From Gemmatimonadota bacterium (lineage in GTDB: Bacteria; Gemmatimonadota; Gemmatimonadetes; Longimicrobiales; Gaopeijiaceae): 7,607 nucleotides of DNA. The stretch lies in contig JACQVC010000036.1 of the NCBI GenBank assembly GCA_016209995.1, positions 1 through 7,607 of the forward strand. The letters are read 5' to 3'. Position numbers and translations under genes: made by a program. This document shows, piece after piece, positions 1-5,449 of this stretch. Each line of letters starts with the position of its first letter. Position 1 is the first letter of the stretch. The notes beneath the pieces are model-generated. The model was not told where the DNA came from, ran no database searches, and was given only the letters and a program-made list of their open reading frames with translations.

Positions 1-1
1 C

Positions 2-319
2 CCGCTCGAGGATCCGGTGCGTCTGGCGCTGCCGAGCGCGGTGCGGCAGGGAAACGAGGTCAGGGGGGAAGTGGTGCTGATCGACCGGTTCGGAAACGCG
101 GTCACGGATGTGCCGGGCGAATGGCTGACGCCCGGAGCCCGGGTCGAGCTGGGGAGTATGCGACTGAGTGTCCGCAGGACCTACGCCGACGTTCCGTCCG
201 GCGAGGCTGTGGCCCTAATCAATTCGGACAGCTTGCTCGAGATCGCCGTTCGCGATGACCGGGCGGCCGATCGCCTGGGCATTGAGCTGGGCGACGCGAT
301 CCGCGTGGTCGGGCTCTAG
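2..319 (+). CDS. SAM hydrolase / SAM hydroxide adenosyltransferase (DUF62 family), C-terminal part
   Basis: Partial gene: the 5' end lies outside the window and the frame is open from base 2 to the TAG at 317-319, giving about 105 residues. Family members convert S-adenosylmethionine and water to adenosine and methionine in the cytoplasm, and are related to the fluorinase/chlorinase enzymes. What is seen is the small C-terminal beta domain: a VVLIDRFGNAVTDV segment (the family's conserved IDRFGN signature), then YADVPSGEAVALINSDSLLEIAV, then a closing LG-x-x-x-GD motif. In this family the INS...LEIA strand lines the adenine/ribose pocket. The N-terminal domain with the catalytic Asp is not visible, so activity cannot be judged. 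It converges on the small membrane-protein gene, whose stop is about 25 nt away. The family call rests on motif recognition and is fairly secure; the physiological role of these enzymes is poorly known. Confidence 0.85.
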   Translation, partial: PLEDPVRLALPSAVRQGNEVRGEVVLIDRFGNAVTDVPGEWLTPGARVELGSMRLSVRRTYADVPSGEAVALINSDSLLEIAVRDDRAADRLGIELGDAIRVVGL

Positions 320-341
320 CGGTTTCTCAGGGACCTGCTAG
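316..341. terminator. Possible bidirectional terminator stem between convergent genes
   Basis: The arm CTAGCGGT (316-323) pairs with ACC-T-GCTAG (333-341), giving 8 bp with one bulged T at 336 and a 9-nt loop. It starts inside the stop codon of the SAM hydrolase gene and ends just short of the stop codon of the facing gene, where a shared terminator would be expected. There is no T-tract on either side, so intrinsic termination is uncertain. Confidence 0.35.
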
Positions 342-344
342 GGG

Positions 345-584
345 TCACTCGCCCGTCTCCAGCCAGCGCCGATCCTCCGCCGTGAGCCGTCGACGGCCTC
401 GCCGCCCCGCGATCAGCCGCAGAACGATGTAACCGACCAGCACGATCGGGGCGATCTTGAAGAGCAGAACAGCCGCGATTCCCAGCGCCACGGAAGCGAT
501 CACCCCAATGATGGCCAGCACGATACCGCCCACCACCAGCGTGACGAGTCCCACCAGGAAGAGCGTGAGCAGCGTGCTCAACAT
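345..584 (-). CDS. Small two-helix membrane protein, function unknown
   Basis: A 79-residue protein that I cannot assign to a named family. Residues 3 to about 60 are almost wholly hydrophobic and glycine/valine/isoleucine-rich, most simply read as two transmembrane helices (about 4-28 and 31-60). Then come a basic cluster (GRRGRRR, about 65-71) and an acidic/polar tail ending WLETGE. The positive cluster after the second helix suggests a cytoplasmic C-terminus. The ATG at 582-584 has a good ribosome binding site (GGGAG on the minus strand, plus coordinates 593-597, spacing 8), which supports it as a real gene. It is the last gene of the minus-strand block, 72 nt after the toastrack-like gene and separated from it by a strong hairpin, so it may be read through at a lower level or separately. 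Small helical membrane proteins of this sort accompany phage-shock and Lia-type envelope stress genes; that link is inference only. Confidence 0.7.
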   Translation of the reverse strand: MLSTLLTLFLVGLVTLVVGGIVLAIIGVIASVALGIAAVLLFKIAPIVLVGYIVLRLIAGRRGRRRLTAEDRRWLETGE

Positions 585-615
585 CTGACTATCTCCCGTT
601 CCGATGGTTGTGCTT

Positions 616-643
616 CCCCACGCAAACGTGCGTTTGCGTGGGG
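616..643. terminator. 13-bp perfect hairpin between the fourth and fifth genes of the minus-strand block
   Basis: The arms CCCCACGCAAACG (616-628) and CGTTTGCGTGGGG (631-643) are exact reverse complements around a 2-base centre; physically the loop would be at least 4 nt. On the minus strand it begins 13 nt after the stop codon of the toastrack-like gene. Neither side carries a T-run, so it may be a weak terminator, an RNA-stabilising or processing hairpin that sets the level of the downstream gene, or an extragenic palindrome. The structure is seen directly; the role is inferred. Confidence 0.55.
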
Positions 644-656
644 GCCCCGGGTGCGT

Positions 657-1496
657 TTACGGCACCCACTGCACGTCGATCGATCCGAGGGCCGCTTTCA
701 CCTGAACGGTCACGCGGCGGGGCGCCGACTCCCAGTCCGGCGATAGGTACGCGTCCCCCTGCTTCAGCAGGCCCTCCGAGTCGAACGAGGCCAGGAACGT
801 GTTCTTGATAATGCGGACGCCGACGCCGCGGGGGAAGCGCAGCGTGAGGGACCCGAGGCCCATCTCCACGTCCACCGTGGTCTCTTCCTGCGGCTGGCCG
901 GAGAAATCCAGAGTGACCTCGCCGACGCCGGCCTTCAGCTCGATGCGCTCCGCGTTGAGGTTCTGCAGACCCTCGGCACGGAAGCTGACGGCGCCGACCT
1001 GGAACCTGGCATCGCTCAGGCGAACGGGGTTCGGCTCCGAAACCGAGATCGTGCTCTCGCTGGCGCCGGCCGAGACGTCCAGAGCCGTGAGCGAGAGACC
1101 GCCCAGGTCGATGATGGAGCGCGTCGCGCCGATCTCCAGATTCAGATCGACAGGGATGCCGCGCACCAGCTCCAGCTCGAGCTCGCCCGCCCCCTCCTTA
1201 TGCCAGCCGCGCATCCGACCCGAGCCGCGGATTCCGAGCTCCAGGTCATTGCCGTTCAGCTCAGCCAGAGGCTCGACCACGTCCTCATCGTAGCGGAGCC
1301 GCATGCGGTACAGCACGCCGGCCTCCGCGGCACGGAGACGGAACACGCCCGCACCGTAGCGCACGTTCACATCGAGCTGATCCTCGGCGGCGAGGTGGCG
1401 CACCTTGGTCACCGTGCGCCAACTCTGCGCATTGCTGACCGGCGCGCATGCCAGGAGCAGACTCGCGACGATCGCAGCGGTGCGCGGGCTACGCAT
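657..1496 (-). CDS. Exported beta-repeat protein, toastrack / DUF4097-LiaF C-terminal-like
   Basis: About 279 residues. The start is taken at 1496, not at an in-frame site further upstream, because here an ATG follows GGAGAG (plus 1502-1507) at 5 nt and a signal sequence begins at once. The N-terminus (basic RSPR, hydrophobic AAIVASLLLAC, then APVSNAQS) can be read as a lipoprotein signal with Cys17 (LLAC) or as a signal-peptidase I site after SNA; I cannot decide. The mature part is a series of short beta strands with recurring small-residue turns (RYGAGVFRLR, EIGATRSIIDL, VSAGASESTIS, KAGVGEVTLDF, EMGLGSLTLRF, KAALGSIDV). This is typical of the stacked-strand domains annotated as toastrack, DUF4097 or the LiaF C-terminal domain. 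Such domains occur in envelope-stress systems (LiaF, PspC-type proteins). The gene overlaps the preceding one by 8 nt (ATGCGTAG), implying translational coupling. A structural or sensory role outside the inner membrane is likely but inferred. Confidence 0.75.
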   Translation of the reverse strand: MRSPRTAAIVASLLLACAPVSNAQSWRTVTKVRHLAAEDQLDVNVRYGAGVFRLRAAEAGVLYRMRLRYDEDVVEPLAELNGNDLELGIRGSGRMRGWHKEGAGELELELVRGIPVDLNLEIGATRSIIDLGGLSLTALDVSAGASESTISVSEPNPVRLSDARFQVGAVSFRAEGLQNLNAERIELKAGVGEVTLDFSGQPQEETTVDVEMGLGSLTLRFPRGVGVRIIKNTFLASFDSEGLLKQGDAYLSPDWESAPRRVTVQVKAALGSIDVQWVP

Positions 1497-3018
1497 TGCT
1501 GCTCTCCACGTCGGCCAGTCCGGGCTCCATGTCGGACAGCCCGGCGGCGTCACGCCCGACGAACTCGCGGCTGGTACCGCCCCGTGAGAGAATCACGGCG
1601 CCCAACCCGATGACCACCGCGGCCATCGTGGCAAAGACACCCAGAGCGATGAGCAAACCCTTGAGAACGCCGAACCACGGCCCACCGATCGAGACGGCCT
1701 GGGCCGCCACGAAGGCAGCCAGCAGCGCCCCCAGCCCCGTGAGCATGTAGTAGTACGAGTTCGAGCGGCGCAGCCACTCCAGGCCCTCGAAGCGATGGGA
1801 CGCCACGTACTCACCGATCCCATGCGCCACGCCCAGGTAGCCCAGGACGCAAGCGGCAAAAGCCGCCAGCGGGAAGAGCGGGATCCACACGAGCAGGAGT
1901 GGAATGCCCACGAGCGATACGACCAGCACGATGATACCGAGGATGAACGCCGGGACGAGGAGAAACAGGCCGGCGAGCCCGACGCCGGCGGCGCGCCCGG
2001 TCACGTGGCGCGCCGTATCGGCCACGGTCTCGAGCTTGTCGCGGGCGAAGAAGACCACCCCGCTGCCCAGGAGCGCGAACACGGCGAACATCGCAAGCGC
2101 GTGGATGATCCCGGCGATGCCTTCGCCGATGTAGCGGAAGGGGCTAAAGGCATCGCGCCGGCCCGCGCTCCGTCTCACGGCCTCCTCGATCCGGCGCTCG
2201 ACCTCGCTCTCGCGGACGACGCGCTCCACGTCGGCCTCGATGTCGCGGACGGAACCGAGGAGCTGGCCGCCCTGTCGATCGAGCTGGCCGTCGACGAGCC
2301 GCACGTCTCCCTCGATACGCGCGCCCTCGTGGAGCCTGACGTTGCCATCGATCGCCAGGACGTCGCTCCGCACCGTGCCGTATACGTCCAGGTCTCCGTC
2401 CACGATGACCACGGTCGACTCCACGACCTCATCGGCCGGGATGGTCACATCGTCGTCGTAGAGCCGGAGGCGATCGAGCTCCAACTCCTCGAGCGCGGCA
2501 GCCAGGCCCGGAAGCCGAGCGGCGTCCCGCAGCAGGCGACGGAGCGCGTCACCCCCCTCGAGCGTGACTCCACCTGTTGGGGTGACAGCCGGCAGATTGG
2601 CGGCCTGAGCGGTCGCCGCGGCCTCCAGGGCCGTGTCGAGGCGAGCGGCCAGCTCGGTCGCTGCGGCCGGCAGGTCAGCGGGCGGCGCCCAAGCCACGAG
2701 CGCCTCGGCGAGCGGACCGTTGTCCAGCGAGACGGCACGGCCGAGCAGCTCACGCCACGAGCGGTCGAGCGCATCACCGGCCGTGTACGTGCCGGCCGGC
2801 TCGCCATCGATCCGGACTTGGCCGTCCCGAAACGTGATCTCGAGGCGGCGGCCACCCTGGAGCTCGAGGTCGAGGGCGGCCTCGCGGCTCGAGACGGCGA
2901 TCTCGCTCGAGACGACGCCGTGCTCCTGGGCGAAAAGCGGCGGCGTGCCGAGCAGCGCGAGGCCCGCGATCAGCGCACAGAGCGGGTGCAGGCTAGAACG
3001 CGAAGAGGTGCGCAGCAT
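1489..3018 (-). CDS. Exported bactofilin-like (polymer-forming) domain protein with C-terminal multi-helix membrane domain
   Basis: About 509 residues from the ATG at 3018; an ATG at 3027 would add three residues (MAD) but has a worse-placed ribosome site, with GGTGG directly abutting it. Residue numbers below count from 3018. Residues 1-30 form a signal peptide (hydrophobic CALIAGLALLGTPPLFA, cleavage probably before QE). Residues about 35-190 are a mixed region with alanine-rich helices. Residues about 200-260 are short repeated beta turns (TVVIVDGDLDVYG, SDVLAIDGNVRLHEG, ARIEGDVRLVDG, LLGSV), the pattern of bactofilin or right-handed beta-helix domains. A charged, helical Glu/Arg stretch (260-290) follows. 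Then come about four or five transmembrane helices between 300 and 478 and a short acidic cytoplasmic or periplasmic tail. Its start overlaps the anti-sigma gene by 26 nt, and its end overlaps the next gene by 8 nt. Bactofilins polymerise into cytoskeletal filaments in the cytoplasm, whereas this one is exported, so it may be an envelope scaffold or sensor. The exact function is unknown. Confidence 0.75.
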   Translation of the reverse strand: MLRTSSRSSLHPLCALIAGLALLGTPPLFAQEHGVVSSEIAVSSREAALDLELQGGRRLEITFRDGQVRIDGEPAGTYTAGDALDRSWRELLGRAVSLDNGPLAEALVAWAPPADLPAAATELAARLDTALEAAATAQAANLPAVTPTGGVTLEGGDALRRLLRDAARLPGLAAALEELELDRLRLYDDDVTIPADEVVESTVVIVDGDLDVYGTVRSDVLAIDGNVRLHEGARIEGDVRLVDGQLDRQGGQLLGSVRDIEADVERVVRESEVERRIEEAVRRSAGRRDAFSPFRYIGEGIAGIIHALAMFAVFALLGSGVVFFARDKLETVADTARHVTGRAAGVGLAGLFLLVPAFILGIIVLVVSLVGIPLLLVWIPLFPLAAFAACVLGYLGVAHGIGEYVASHRFEGLEWLRRSNSYYYMLTGLGALLAAFVAAQAVSIGGPWFGVLKGLLIALGVFATMAAVVIGLGAVILSRGGTSREFVGRDAAGLSDMEPGLADVESSNA

Positions 3019-3646
3019 GTCTGCCATCCACCGATCGAGCCGTGAATACGTTCCGATAAAGGACCCAGAGCGCGAGGGCCGTGAGCGCGCTGAAGGTGCT
3101 CACCGTCGCGACCGCCGCCCCCGGCGACCTCGCCAAGGCCTCGAGTATGGTATAGGCCGGGAGGACGAACCGGCTCTCCAGAAGAGCCGTAGTGGTCTGC
3201 GCAACAAAACCGCCCACGGCGTCGCCGGCCCGCCAGACGAGGAAGGTCAGCACGTTGCCGGGCGTGACGCCGGGATACGAGAACACCCAGTAGGCTGCGC
3301 CGCCCACGATCGCCACCGGAACCATGGCGGCTGCGGTCGCGAGCGCCCACGTACGCGGCGTCGCCGGGAACGGGAAGAGTGAACGAACCCACGCGAGCAC
3401 GCGCACAGCCAGAGGAGTGCGGATCTTCACCCGCGCCATGACCTGGTCGGCGAACGCCGCCGAGGGCGCGAGCCGCGGCAGCTCGCCGAGGTTCGCCAGG
3501 AGGGCACGCCAGCCTGCGACCCCGCTGCGGCAGCCGGTGCAACCCACCAGGTGCGCTTCGACAGCCGCAAGCTCTGCGCCCGAGACCACGCCCTCGGCGT
3601 AGTCTTGCAGGAGCGTGTCGCTCAGGTGCTCGGTCGCGGCCTTCAT
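2993..3646 (-). CDS. Membrane anti-sigma factor with zinc-finger (zf-HC2 / ZAS) domain
   Basis: A 217-residue protein directly downstream of the ECF sigma gene. The N-terminus has the anti-sigma zinc pattern: His7, then His32-x3-Cys36-x2-Cys39 (HLVGCTGC). In this family these residues hold zinc and form the cytoplasmic domain that clamps the sigma factor. A linker (about 45-98) leads to a transmembrane helix at about 100-122. A further hydrophobic segment lies at about 130-150, and a clear helix at about 176-198 (VATVSTFSALTALALWVLY) is followed by a basic stretch. At least two membrane passes are therefore likely, more than the single pass of many such proteins. The start ATG is preceded by GGAGGAGA at about 10 nt. 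The end overlaps the next gene. It presumably sequesters the sigma factor at the membrane and releases it on an envelope signal. The pairing is inferred from adjacency and the motif, which are strong evidence together. Confidence 0.87.
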   Translation of the reverse strand: MKAATEHLSDTLLQDYAEGVVSGAELAAVEAHLVGCTGCRSGVAGWRALLANLGELPRLAPSAAFADQVMARVKIRTPLAVRVLAWVRSLFPFPATPRTWALATAAAMVPVAIVGGAAYWVFSYPGVTPGNVLTFLVWRAGDAVGGFVAQTTTALLESRFVLPAYTILEALARSPGAAVATVSTFSALTALALWVLYRNVFTARSVDGRHAAHLFAF

Positions 3647-3666
3647 GATTGCGCCGTCTCCTCCAT
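3646..3666 (-). promoter_or_regulatory. Ribosome binding site of the anti-sigma gene
   Basis: On the minus strand GGAGGAGA lies about 10 nt before the ATG at 3646. This is the best ribosome site in the block and fixes the anti-sigma start. It sits at the end of the 116-nt gap after the sigma gene, in which I see no other convincing signal. Confidence 0.6.
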
Positions 3667-3762
3667 ATTCAGTTCCCGACTACCCCTACGGAACACCGCG
3701 CGTCGGAGTTTCACCGGGCCGGAACCCCCGGTCGGCAGGCCTTGGGGGACCGCCCATGAGGG

Positions 3763-4392
3763 TCACTCGACCAGATGGCCGAGTCTCTCCTTCAGCTCGC
3801 TGCGGGCCCGATGGATGTACGTCTTGACCGTGCCCAGCGGCAGCTCCATGACTTCGGCGATCTCCTCATAGCTGTATCCTTCCACGTGCCGCAGCGTGAT
3901 CGCGGTGCGGTATTCGGGCCGCAGATCGCCGATGGCCCGCTCGATGTGGCTTCCTAGCTCCCGGTGGACCACGTACTGCTCCGGGTTCTCGCCACCCGCC
4001 TCGACCGTGATGCGACTGCTTTCCTGCTGGTCCGCGGTCGTCGCATGCGGCGAACCCTCGATCGAGAGAGTGTCCAGTTTGCGCTTGCGCAGGTGATCGA
4101 TGGCCAGGTTGTTGCCGATCTTGAAGATCCAGCTACTGAACTTGTAGGCCGGATCATACGTGTCGATCGAATTGAATACGCGCACGAAGGTTTCCTGGGC
4201 AAGATCCTCGGCCGTCGCGCGGTCTCGAACCATTCGATAGACGAGGGAAAAGACGGGGCGTTGGTATCGAGAGAGCAACTCCCGGTAGGCAGGTTCGCGG
4301 CCTTCCCGCGCAAGCTTGACGAGTTCCTTGTCATCGAGCTCCGCGTATGGCACGTGAGCTTGGCGTCTCCGGACTCGTGGACCAGGGTGCAT
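3763..4392 (-). CDS. ECF (group 4) RNA polymerase sigma factor
   Basis: A 209-residue sigma-70-family protein with only regions 2 and 4, as in ECF factors. Region 2 spans about 36-105, with DLAQETFVRVF (63-73; core-RNA-polymerase and -10 recognition) and SSWIFKIGNNLAIDHLRKRK (86-105). A polar linker covers 106-144. Region 4 spans about 147-203, with the helix-turn-helix EGYSYEEIAEVMELPLGTVK (171-190) that reads the -35 element, followed by TYIHRARSELK. Length and motifs match RpoE-like ECF factors. The start at the ATG 4392 has no clear ribosome site. A GTG at 4353, beginning VPYAELDDKEL, has GGAG about 13 nt upstream and would remove 13 basic residues; both starts are possible. It is the first gene of the minus-strand block, followed by its anti-sigma factor, and a TGAAAC-N17-CGTA motif lies upstream. 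It presumably activates its own operon when freed. Confidence 0.93.
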   Translation of the reverse strand: MHPGPRVRRRQAHVPYAELDDKELVKLAREGREPAYRELLSRYQRPVFSLVYRMVRDRATAEDLAQETFVRVFNSIDTYDPAYKFSSWIFKIGNNLAIDHLRKRKLDTLSIEGSPHATTADQQESSRITVEAGGENPEQYVVHRELGSHIERAIGDLRPEYRTAITLRHVEGYSYEEIAEVMELPLGTVKTYIHRARSELKERLGHLVE

Positions 4393-4431
4393 GCCGATGC
4401 GGGCCCGCGAACGGCCGACGCGGGAGATCCC

Positions 4432-4458
4432 TACGACCGGGAGACTCCGCGCGTTTCA
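4432..4458 (-). promoter_or_regulatory. Candidate ECF-type autoregulatory promoter (TGAAAC-N17-CGTA)
   Basis: On the minus strand TGAAAC (plus 4453-4458) is followed after 17 nt by CGTA (plus 4432-4435). The Bacillus subtilis SigW consensus is TGAAAC-N16-CGTA, and many ECF factors use a related GAAC/GAAA -35 element. It lies 40 nt before the ATG at 4392 (79 nt before the GTG at 4353). That is correctly placed for a short leader ahead of the sigma gene. The match is exact in both boxes, but a single site in a GC-rich genome can arise by chance. Confidence 0.5.
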
Positions 4459-4553
4459 TGCATCGGCGGGATTCTGACAGCATTACGCGCACATCGCCGT
4501 CGTTCTTCAGGGGTGGTTGTGTGGCCGGAGTGCCGGGGACGCGGAGGTCATTC

Positions 4554-4582
4554 TTGATCCACCCTCCACAGGTCCCTAGCTT
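4554..4582 (+). promoter_or_regulatory. Weak candidate housekeeping promoter for the menaquinone operon
   Basis: TTGATC (4554-4559), a 17-nt spacer and TAGCTT (4577-4582) give 4/6 and 3/6 matches to the sigma-70 consensus. The site lies 18 nt before the GTG at 4601 and 51 nt before the ATG at 4634, the latter giving the more reasonable leader. Position and spacing are right; the sequence match is modest. Confidence 0.25.
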
Positions 4583-4633
4583 CACGCCTCCTCATTCTAC
4601 GTGAGCGGGTGGAACATAGCCAAGCAGGCGGAG

Positions 4634-5443
4634 ATGGAGCGGCCTCGCGACGCGCGCGGGCGCGACGCGGGCGAAGAGCGCTGGGCTCAACGGGGGGCTG
4701 AGCTGGCGGCTGAGCGGGGTGCGGGCGAGCAGCCCGGAGCGGCGCATGCTCGCCGCATCCGGCGAGCTTTTTCGGAGATCGCGCCCAGCTACGATCTGCT
4801 CAACCACCTGCTGAGCCTGAATGCGGACCGGGCGTGGAGGCGCCGGGCCGTCGATCTTCTGGGGTGGGAACGGGTCCCCGGAGGTCATTACCTGGACTGT
4901 TGCGCCGGCACGTTCGACCTGAGCCTGGAGCTGGCGCGTCGCCGCGGCTTCCAGGGTCAGGTACTCGCCTGCGACTTCGCTCAGGCGATGCTGGCGGAGG
5001 GGTTGCCCAAGCTCGGTGCGCTGCCGGTTCGCGCGGTGTGCGCGGACGCCCTGCAAATGCCGTTCAGGGCGGGCTCGTTCGCTGGGGCGATGGTGGCGTT
5101 CGGCGTGCGGAATCTGGCATCCCTGGGTGACGGGCTCGGAGAATTGGCCCGGATGCTGCGACCTGGTGGGAGGCTGGTCATCTTGGAATTCACGGTGCCG
5201 CCCAACCGCGCGCTCCGGCAGCTGTACCTGTTCTACTTTCGCCGTGTGCTCCCGCTCGTGGGTCGGGTCGTGTCCGGGCATCCGTGGGCGTACAGCTACC
5301 TGCCGGCATCGGTGCTGGACTTCCCCGGCCCGGGCGAGCTGGCGCGGCAAATGATGACAGCCGGGTTGGGGGAGGTAAGGTGGGAGCTCCTTTGGGGCGG
5401 GATCGCCGCGATCCATGTGGGGACGAAACCAGCTGATCGCTGA
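4634..5443 (+). CDS. menG: Demethylmenaquinone methyltransferase (MenG/UbiE family)
   Basis: A class I SAM-dependent methyltransferase that C-methylates demethylmenaquinone to menaquinone, the last step of the pathway. I chose the ATG at 4634 (269 residues), with AGG 5 nt upstream. A GTG at 4601 would add 11 residues but has no ribosome site. Counting from 4634, the family's opening motif is AFSEIAPSYDLLNHLLSLN (about 45-63). The SAM motif I is YLDCCAGTFD (86-95), then LACDFAQAML (about 111-120), ADALQMPF, AFGVRNL (156-161), LRPGGRLVILEF (about 175-186), FYFRRVLPLVGRVVSGHPWAYSYLPASV (about 200-227) and GGIAAIHVGTKP at the end. These blocks match UbiE/MenG along the whole length. Motif I differs from the usual ACGTGD by a Phe in place of the second Gly. 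A charged, poorly conserved stretch of about 40 residues precedes the fold. First gene of the plus-strand operon; with the pathway context, menaquinone is a better substrate guess than ubiquinone. Confidence 0.9.
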   Translation: MERPRDARGRDAGEERWAQRGAELAAERGAGEQPGAAHARRIRRAFSEIAPSYDLLNHLLSLNADRAWRRRAVDLLGWERVPGGHYLDCCAGTFDLSLELARRRGFQGQVLACDFAQAMLAEGLPKLGALPVRAVCADALQMPFRAGSFAGAMVAFGVRNLASLGDGLGELARMLRPGGRLVILEFTVPPNRALRQLYLFYFRRVLPLVGRVVSGHPWAYSYLPASVLDFPGPGELARQMMTAGLGEVRWELLWGGIAAIHVGTKPADR

Positions 5444-5449
5444 CTTCCT

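Noticed and set aside
1497..1553. A 19-residue N-terminal extension of the toastrack-like protein
   Set aside because: It would overlap the upstream gene by 65 nt and bury the signal peptide. The ATG at 1496 has a well-spaced GGAGAG site and starts right at the signal sequence.
1795..3045. A 416-codon open frame on the plus strand opposite the bactofilin-like gene
   Set aside because: The translation is rich in Arg, Asp, Glu and His with no domain or hydrophobic pattern. It mirrors a minus-strand gene with signal peptide, beta repeats and membrane helices. Long antisense frames are expected at this GC content.
3725..3748. CCCCC / GGGGG pairing in the gap between the sigma and anti-sigma genes, as a possible attenuator
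   Set aside because: Only 5 bp pair before mismatches on both sides, the loop is long and there is no T-tract, so it is not distinguishable from chance in this composition.
4331..4585. An 84-codon minus-strand frame in the divergent region, with AGGAGG just before its GTG
   Set aside because: The purine run is too close to the GTG for a good ribosome site. The product has no recognisable features, it overlaps the sigma gene out of frame, and it would cover the candidate ECF promoter.
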